A DNA stretch of 64,000 nt from UBA288 sp050178135 (lineage in GTDB: Archaea; Halobacteriota; Methanomicrobia; Methanomicrobiales; Methanospirillaceae). The notes beneath the pieces were generated by a model. That model had not been told where the DNA came from, did no database searches, and saw only the letters and a program-made list of their open reading frames with translations. The DNA is taken from NCBI GenBank assembly GCA_050178135.1, contig JBFXGJ010000004.1, forward strand, positions 1 to 64,000, given 5' to 3'. This document shows, piece by piece, positions 58,907 through 64,000 of the stretch; the first letter of the stretch is position 1, and every line of letters starts with the position of its first letter. The position numbers and the translations under genes were made by a program.

Positions 58907-60009
58907 TCGGCGGGGACGGCATCGGCCCCGAGATCGTGCGCGAGGGCTGCCGCGTCCTGGACGCCGCGGGCGAACGTTTTGGTTTCGACCTGGCGTTCAC
59001 AGAGTTCGAGATCGGCGCCGACCGCTACCTCGAGACGGGCGTCCTCCTGACCGAGGACGACCTTGCTGAACTGGGCAGGTTCACGGCAATCTACTTTGGG
59101 GCGATCGGTGATGAACGCGTCAGGCCCGGGATCCTCGAGAAGGGGATCCTCCTCGCGCTCCGCTTCCACTTCGATCAGTACGTGAACCTCCGTCCCATCA
59201 AGCTCCTGTCGGGTGTCTCGACACCGCTCGCGGACAAGGGGCCGGCCGATATCGACTTCGTCGTCGTTCGGGAGAACACCGAGGACTTCTACGTCGGGAT
59301 CGGCGGTCGACAGGCGAAGGGGCGGGGGCACCAGAACCTCGAGGTCCTCCGTTCGATCTACTCGGTGAAGTTCGGGCTTGACATTGAGTCCGATGCCGAT
59401 GAGCTCGCCTACCAGATCGGCGTCGTCACCCGCGAGGGGTCCCGCCGCGTGATGGAGTACGCGTTCGATCTCGCCGAGCGGCGGGAGAAGAAGGTCACCT
59501 CGGTCGACAAGGCGAACGTCCTCTCCGATGTCTACGGGCTCTGGCGAGACGTCTTCTCCGAGGTGGCGGCAACGCACCCGTCGGTGACGACCGACTTCGC
59601 GTTCGTCGACGCGATCACCATGTGGTTCGTCAAGAACCCCGAGTGGTTCGACGTGGTCGTGACGCCCAACATGTTCGGCGATATCATCACCGACCTCGGC
59701 GCGATGATCCAGGGAGGGCTCGGGCTCGCGCCCGGCGGCAACATCAATCCCCGGGGCACATCGATGTTCGAGCCGATCCACGGTTCGGCCCCCAAGTACC
59801 GGGGCCAGAACGTCGCGAACCCGATCGCGACGATCTGGGCGGGCTCGCTCCTCCTCGACTCGCTCGGCGAGCACGAGGCGGCATCCGCGGTGGTAACTGC
59901 GATCGAGCGATCCATCGCCGACGGCGTGGTGACGCGCGACATGGGCGGATCGGCCTCCACTTCGGATGTGGGTGACCACATCGTCCGGCTGCTCGGGAGA
60001 CGGAGCTAA
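58885..60009 (+). CDS. Beta-decarboxylating dehydrogenase (isopropylmalate/homoisocitrate type)
   Basis: A 374-residue NAD(P)-dependent enzyme of the LeuB/AksF/ICDH family. VIGGDGIGPEIVREG is the N-terminus, RENTEDFYVGIGGRQAKG the substrate loop, KVTSVDKANVLSDVYGLW the catalytic Lys/Asp region, and VTPNMFGDIITDLGAM and EPIHGSAPKYRGQNVANPIA the C-terminal signatures. The IGGR feature resembles tartrate-dehydrogenase-like members more than classic LeuB. The start is a GTG with GGAGGTG upstream. With the preceding two genes it completes a chain-elongation module lacking only the synthase (LeuA/AksA type). Confidence 0.88.
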   Translation: MQHQVAVIGGDGIGPEIVREGCRVLDAAGERFGFDLAFTEFEIGADRYLETGVLLTEDDLAELGRFTAIYFGAIGDERVRPGILEKGILLALRFHFDQYVNLRPIKLLSGVSTPLADKGPADIDFVVVRENTEDFYVGIGGRQAKGRGHQNLEVLRSIYSVKFGLDIESDADELAYQIGVVTREGSRRVMEYAFDLAERREKKVTSVDKANVLSDVYGLWRDVFSEVAATHPSVTTDFAFVDAITMWFVKNPEWFDVVVTPNMFGDIITDLGAMIQGGLGLAPGGNINPRGTSMFEPIHGSAPKYRGQNVANPIATIWAGSLLLDSLGEHEAASAVVTAIERSIADGVVTRDMGGSASTSDVGDHIVRLLGRRS

Positions 60010-60015
60010 CCTCAC

Positions 60016-61443
60016 ATGTCCGACATGGTCCGCTGGATCACTGAGCACTTTGGCGAGGTACCCCCAACGCCGGCGCTCGTGATCGATGCGACCAAGCACA
60101 TGCGCAAGAACGAGCGCAGGCAACTCTTCTCCGAGGACCTCCCCTCCATGAAGACGGCGGAGGGGCGGTGGTTCGAGGGAGTCATCTACGAGCGGATGCT
60201 CAAGCTCGTCCAGCGGACGGACCTTGTCGGCGGGATCGCCCGGAAGGGCGCCGATGCGCCCTCTGTCGGCCAGAACGCAGCCCTGGGCCAGAACGGACTC
60301 TTCTACTCCAACATCGGCGATATCAAGATACGGGGCAACGGACAGGACCTCGCGGAGTTCGACCTCCTGCTCAAAGACCGGGAGGGGAACATCGCGTTCG
60401 CCGAGATCGTCACCTCGCCGACGGACATGAAGGAGTTCGAGGCAGAGATTAGGTTCAAAAAAAGGCTGATCGGGTTCATCTACGGCCAGGCGCATGTCCC
60501 GTTCCTGCTCTACTCCTCGGTCGACGTCTCGCGCCACCCGATCGTGAAGCGGATCATGAAGGAGCCCGACAACGGGCTGATCGTGACCGGTCCCTGCGAG
60601 GAGTTGAAGCGGCTGATCGAGGGGCACACGGTCCGACACCACACCCGCAAATCCCCGAAGAACCCGAAGTTCTTTCGGGCCGACGAGATCGAGGCACGGC
60701 GCCCGTTCGACTTCAAGTCCCTGCACGAGGAGCGGCGGCAGCGGCTCCTCCAGATGATCGGGGCGAAGGCGAAGAAAGAGGAGTTCGCCGAGCCGGACGA
60801 CCTCCCCCCCATCGTACGGAAGATCCTCTGCGGCGGGCTCTACCCGTCTGCCGCCCGTGCGCTCTGCGCAAGCTACCCGCTGACGGTGCGGGGCAAGCCG
60901 ATCCTCTGTGCCGAGGTGCCGAAACGCTTCTCCAAGATCGTGCTCGCGGTCAACCTGCCCGACGGCGAACCCATCATCTACCTGCGTTCGCGCCACCGGA
61001 AGGAATACCTCAAGATGATCCGCGACAAGCAGGGGGGGTTCAAGTTCGAGTCGGCCCGGACCCCTCACATGGCCGGTTTCTTTCTCTGGCTCGAGACGAT
61101 CTCGCCGACCCTCGGGTCGCAGATCGCGCACGAGATCCTGATGACCTTCATCGGCCCGGGCCGGAACAGCGCTCCCTTCGTCCCGGCAACCCCACAGCAG
61201 GGGCGAAAGAGTGAGCCTGGACCAGGGAAGGAAACCGGGAAGAAGACGAACCAGGGTTCGCGCCGGCGCTCGAGAACGAAAAAGGCACCCGACGAGGGCC
61301 CGGAGAAGCCAGCCGTACCTCTTGGCGCTGCCCCCGCTCCAAAGTCCGCCCCCCGCCGGCGCCGTCGCCGTCCTGCACATCGTCCGGTTGAGAGTCCAGA
61401 ACCGGCGGGTCCGGGGAGCACCTCTTCTCCACAGGCTCCCTGA
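60016..61443 (+). CDS. Conserved protein with nuclease-like residues and basic tail
   Basis: A 475-residue protein. Residues 1-385 are globular; EFDLLLKDREGNIAFAEIVTS (about residues 116-136, Asp then Glu on adjacent strands) recalls the PD-(D/E)xK nuclease core, although the lysine is replaced by valine, so activity is doubtful. RFKKRLIGFIYGQAHVPFLL follows. The last 85 residues are low complexity and very basic (RRRSRTKKAPDE, PRRRRRRPAHRP) and probably disordered and nucleic-acid binding. It starts 6 nt after the dehydrogenase. I recognise it only as a type of hypothetical protein from methanogens. Confidence 0.75.
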   Translation: MSDMVRWITEHFGEVPPTPALVIDATKHMRKNERRQLFSEDLPSMKTAEGRWFEGVIYERMLKLVQRTDLVGGIARKGADAPSVGQNAALGQNGLFYSNIGDIKIRGNGQDLAEFDLLLKDREGNIAFAEIVTSPTDMKEFEAEIRFKKRLIGFIYGQAHVPFLLYSSVDVSRHPIVKRIMKEPDNGLIVTGPCEELKRLIEGHTVRHHTRKSPKNPKFFRADEIEARRPFDFKSLHEERRQRLLQMIGAKAKKEEFAEPDDLPPIVRKILCGGLYPSAARALCASYPLTVRGKPILCAEVPKRFSKIVLAVNLPDGEPIIYLRSRHRKEYLKMIRDKQGGFKFESARTPHMAGFFLWLETISPTLGSQIAHEILMTFIGPGRNSAPFVPATPQQGRKSEPGPGKETGKKTNQGSRRRSRTKKAPDEGPEKPAVPLGAAPAPKSAPRRRRRRPAHRPVESPEPAGPGSTSSPQAP

Positions 61444-61449
61444 CCGGGT

Positions 61450-62988
61450 TCAGGAGCGGAGTACCAGGAGCCCGGCCACGTTCGCGAGTACCCACCCTCC
61501 AGCGAGGGCGAGGGCTACCAGGGTGCCCATGCCACCGAGCGCCCGCGGTAGAACGAGGGGGTAGGCGACCAGGACGAGGAGTGTGATCCCCAGCCAGAGG
61601 GCCGCCCCCGCGTAGAAGAGGATCGAGGGGCCGTCGACCTGGACCCCGGGACCTGCTGGCGGACTTGCCGGGGCAACCGAGACGCCTGCCTCTCCCTCGA
61701 TAGGTGCGGGGTCGCTGCCACCGAGTCCGTCCACCAGCCGGTAGCCCTGTTCGAGCGCCTCCTGCGCGGCGCGGTTTGCGGGGTCGAGCCTGACCGCCCG
61801 CTCCAGGTCGGCGATCCCCAGGCGGGCCTCCCGGTACCTTTCGTTCCGGTCGTCCGGCCTCCTATCCTCTCCGCTCGCACCGGCGAGCCTCTCGCCTGCC
61901 CGGTGCACGAGGGCGGCACTCAGCAGGCCTGCGATCGCCGGGTCCTGCACCAGGGGTTCGACCCGCTCCAGCAGTTCGATCGCGGCCCCGTCCTCCCCGC
62001 GCCCCCGGAGAACGGCTGCCTCTTCGGTCGCGATCGTGGTGATCTGGGTCTTCACCGGGCCGACAAGCTCGGCCATGTGGAGTGCGCGGTCCCAGTGACG
62101 GGCCGCGTCCTCGAACCGCCCGGCCCGGAGGGCCTGTTCGGCACCCCTGGTGAGGGAGACCTCCTCGAGACCCCTGACGGCGGGCTCGGCCCGTGCCGCC
62201 GGTTCGATCCGCTCGAGCGCCTGGAGCGCTGCCTCGTACTGCTCCTCCTGCACGAGTCGCTGTATCCAGGCATAACGGTCGAAGAGATCCAGGAGATCGG
62301 GCCGCTGCGGTGCGATCGCCTCGCGGACCTTTTCGAGCATCCCGACCTCGGAGAGGAGCAGCGGGCCGGCGACGATCGCGGCGGGGGAGAGCCCCCGCCC
62401 CGAGAGGATCCGAAGGGCCGGGAGCCCCTTCGCCGCCTCGAGTTCGGACCGAAAGAGGGCGAGGTGCTCCTCGAACCGTGCCGCCGCCGGGTGGTCGCCC
62501 CGCTCGTGGAGGCGGGCGGCGATCGTCTCGAGTTCCAGGGAGAGATGGTTTACCAGTGCGGCGGCAAGTCCGCCACTCCGCGCCTCATCTATCCGGCCAG
62601 CGAGCACACCCCACTCGATCCAGAAGGCCTCGGATGCGCAGAGCGCTGCGAACCGGGTGAGCGCCCCGGTCCAGAGGCGGTCGGTGCTGTCGGGCGGGGA
62701 CGGGAGCTGCGCCGCGTTTCGCCCGGATCCGCGGGCCTCCCAGTAGAGGAGGAGTGCAAGCGAGTGCGTCGCTCCAGGGTTCGGAAACGAGCGCTGCTCG
62801 CGCATTCGCCACATGTCGGCGATTCGCCGCCGGGTTGCGGTCTCGCCCAGGGTCTCGATGGGATCGTTGAACCCGAGGTCCTCGAGGTACCGGTCCTGGT
62901 ACCGGAAGAGGTCGTCGAGGGCGTGCACAGCCGGGTCGGCGGTTTCGTCGACCGCTCCCGGCACCGATGAGAGTGGATCTGGCTTCAT
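61450..62988 (-). CDS. TPR-like protein with C-terminal membrane helices
   Basis: A 512-residue protein. The middle region has helical repeats rich in Ala, Leu, Glu and Arg with TPR-like spacing (EAALQALERIEPAARAEP, AGRFEDAARHWDRALHMAEL, IADLERAVRLDPANRAAQEA). Two transmembrane helices near the C-terminus (GPSILFYAGAALWLGITLLV and a second around TLVALALAGGWVLANVAGLL) would anchor it. The ATG at 62988 has GGGAGGAGCC upstream and overlaps the stop of the histidine kinase gene, so the pair is cotranscribed; a regulatory partnership is inferred from that only. Confidence 0.78.
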   Translation of the reverse strand: MKPDPLSSVPGAVDETADPAVHALDDLFRYQDRYLEDLGFNDPIETLGETATRRRIADMWRMREQRSFPNPGATHSLALLLYWEARGSGRNAAQLPSPPDSTDRLWTGALTRFAALCASEAFWIEWGVLAGRIDEARSGGLAAALVNHLSLELETIAARLHERGDHPAAARFEEHLALFRSELEAAKGLPALRILSGRGLSPAAIVAGPLLLSEVGMLEKVREAIAPQRPDLLDLFDRYAWIQRLVQEEQYEAALQALERIEPAARAEPAVRGLEEVSLTRGAEQALRAGRFEDAARHWDRALHMAELVGPVKTQITTIATEEAAVLRGRGEDGAAIELLERVEPLVQDPAIAGLLSAALVHRAGERLAGASGEDRRPDDRNERYREARLGIADLERAVRLDPANRAAQEALEQGYRLVDGLGGSDPAPIEGEAGVSVAPASPPAGPGVQVDGPSILFYAGAALWLGITLLVLVAYPLVLPRALGGMGTLVALALAGGWVLANVAGLLVLRS

Positions 62989-64000
62989 GGCTCCTCCCTG
63001 GACCCGCGTGCAGCGAGTCGGTACCCTCCCGCCGGGAAGATGAGTTCGAACCGTGCGCCGACGCCGCAGGTGCCGTTCTCTCGAAGGGTGACTCCCGTGA
63101 TACCGAGGACCTCCCGGGCGAGGAAGAGCGACCGCCCCAGCCCGGGGCGACGGTTGAAGATCTTCTCCTTCGCCCCGTCGGGGATGCCCGGACCGTTGTC
63201 CTCCACGAAGACGACGAGCCCCTCGTCCGTCTCGTGCCAGCCGACCTCGAACCGCGAGGCACCATGGGCGTGGTGGATCACGTTCTCGACCAGGCCGGCG
63301 AGGACCTTTTCGAGGAGGGGGTCGGCGAAGACCTCGACCCCCTCGAGTGTACCTGCCCGTTCGAGCGGCCCGAGGTCGAGGTGCGAGATGGCGTAGAGGA
63401 AGACCTCGTTGAGTGGCTGCCACCGGGCGGGGCTGGCGCCGAGCCCCTGGAAGTCCCGGGAGAACTCGATGGTGCGGGCTATCTGGGCGGCCATCCCGTT
63501 CACCCGCTCGACCTGGTCGAGGACCTCCGGGCTGTTCTCTGCCTGCAGCTCCAGGAGACCGAGGTACCCTCGAAGGGTGAAGACCTGGTTCTGGAGCTCG
63601 TTGTGCGAGAGCTCGGAGAGGAGCGTGAGCTGGGTCTTGGCACGCGTGAGCGCCTCCTCGGTCCGCTGCTGTTCGGTCACGTCACGACCGACCGACTGGT
63701 ACTCGACGACCCGCCCCTCGCCGTCGAAGATCGCACGGTCGGACCACCGTTGCCACCGGGTACGGCCCTCCTCGTCGAGGGTTCGGTGAAGGATCGTCCC
63801 GACGGGGTTCTTCGGTGTCAGGGAGGCGAGGAACCTGGAGAGCCTTTTTTTGTCCTGGGGGGGGATTTCAGGCCTGAACACCCGACCGATCACGTCTCGA
63901 CGGTCGAGGCCGAAGTAACGGCAGTATGCCTCGTTGACGAAGACGTGGGTGCCGTCAGGCAGGAACCGGGAGATCATCTCGGTCTGGTCCTCGACGACGT
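62985..64000 (-). CDS. PAS-domain histidine kinase (5' part outside window)
   Basis: The gene continues past base 64000, where the frame reads VVEDQTEMISRFLPDGTHVF, a typical PAS start. A PAS domain covers about the first 115 visible residues (VNEAYCRYFGLDRRDVIG, VEYQSVGRDVTEQQRTEEAL). The phosphoacceptor region is ELSHNELQNQVFTLRGYLGL with an Asn after the His, in place of the Asp/Glu typical of HisKA. The ATPase domain shows the N box NVIHHA, DNGPGIPDG and a G2 region GLGRSLFLAREV. No membrane helix is seen in the visible part. Stop overlaps the start of the TPR-like gene by 4 nt. Confidence 0.92.
   Translation of the reverse strand, partial: VVEDQTEMISRFLPDGTHVFVNEAYCRYFGLDRRDVIGRVFRPEIPPQDKKRLSRFLASLTPKNPVGTILHRTLDEEGRTRWQRWSDRAIFDGEGRVVEYQSVGRDVTEQQRTEEALTRAKTQLTLLSELSHNELQNQVFTLRGYLGLLELQAENSPEVLDQVERVNGMAAQIARTIEFSRDFQGLGASPARWQPLNEVFLYAISHLDLGPLERAGTLEGVEVFADPLLEKVLAGLVENVIHHAHGASRFEVGWHETDEGLVVFVEDNGPGIPDGAKEKIFNRRPGLGRSLFLAREVLGITGVTLRENGTCGVGARFELIFPAGGYRLAARGSREEP

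Noticed and set aside
58669..61380. Very long minus-strand frame (903 codons) over the dehydrogenase and the 60016 gene
   Set aside because: Both plus-strand genes have clear starts, ribosome sites and, for the dehydrogenase, catalytic motifs; the minus frame is a codon-bias shadow.
61903..62970. Long plus-strand open frame (355 codons)
   Set aside because: It is antisense to the TPR-like gene; long antisense frames are common in DNA with this GC content and codon bias, and it has no family-like features.

Overview
The window comes from a high-GC, hydrogenotrophic-type methanogenic archaeon, most likely of the order Methanomicrobiales (Methanoculleus/Methanofollis-like; this is inference from gene content, not a database match). 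Supporting evidence: an A-type ATP synthase operon in the order (small ORF)-H-I-K-E-C-F-A, a complete archaeal acetyl-CoA decarbonylase/synthase (CODH/ACS) operon, an MptE-like methanopterin enzyme, archaeal Spt5/SecE/L10/L12 ribosomal-type genes, archaeal DTD2, a Thg1-like protein, TATA-box promoters and frequent GTG/TTG starts with 4-nt ATGA/GTGA overlaps. No rRNA, CRISPR array, insertion sequence or prophage was seen.

Layout. 1-5430: minus-strand A-type ATP synthase operon, cut by the left edge inside atpA, with a previously hidden 56-codon ORF as probable first gene. 5575-7700: a DUF6508-like gene, two small exported proteins and tRNA-Lys(CTT). 7738-16906: DHH/TrkA-N phosphoesterase, mptE, a radical SAM protein with a helix-hairpin-helix tail, a site-2 protease with CBS domains, a PRC-barrel protein, a Thg1-like enzyme and ileS. 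17095-21455: three tandem, related cell-surface proteins, each a probable seven-bladed propeller ending in a sorting-signal-like tail. 21488-25149: a LOG-like protein, then a minus-strand moeA pair with a 58-aa cysteine-containing protein. 25246-31023: dtdA-ftsZ-secE-spt5 and the L11-L1-L10-L12 ribosomal genes, with a hairpin before L1 that looks like the L1 autoregulatory operator. 31204-36539: MFS exporter, MarR regulator with a perfect palindrome at its promoter, a thioredoxin-CcdA fusion and feoAB. 36742-47080: the minus-strand operon for CODH/ACS with two CooC-type ATPases upstream and a RACo-type corrinoid activator downstream. 47177-53648: PflA-like radical SAM, ClC channel, and an unusual hypF-chemoreceptor-trpF operon. 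53700-57005: two DNA-binding regulators and a zinc-binding Ski2-like helicase. 57099-60009: an aconitase-family pair plus a beta-decarboxylating dehydrogenase (leucine or coenzyme B chain elongation). 60016-64000: a conserved protein with nuclease-like residues and a basic tail, a TPR-like membrane protein and a PAS histidine kinase cut by the right edge.

How they work together: the CODH/ACS block is a self-contained package with two nickel-insertase-type ATPases (cooC1, cooC2), five enzyme subunits (cdhA,B,C,D,E) and a reductive activator for the corrinoid protein. ATP synthase, HypF (hydrogenase maturation), MoeA (molybdopterin for formate/formylmethanofuran dehydrogenases), MptE and the chain-elongation genes all fit the energy and cofactor metabolism of a methanogen. 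The most notable signals are the L1-operator-like hairpin, a duplicated 3' end of the RACo gene flanking feoAB, the three tandem propeller surface proteins, the MarR palindrome, and the hidden first ORF of the ATP synthase operon.
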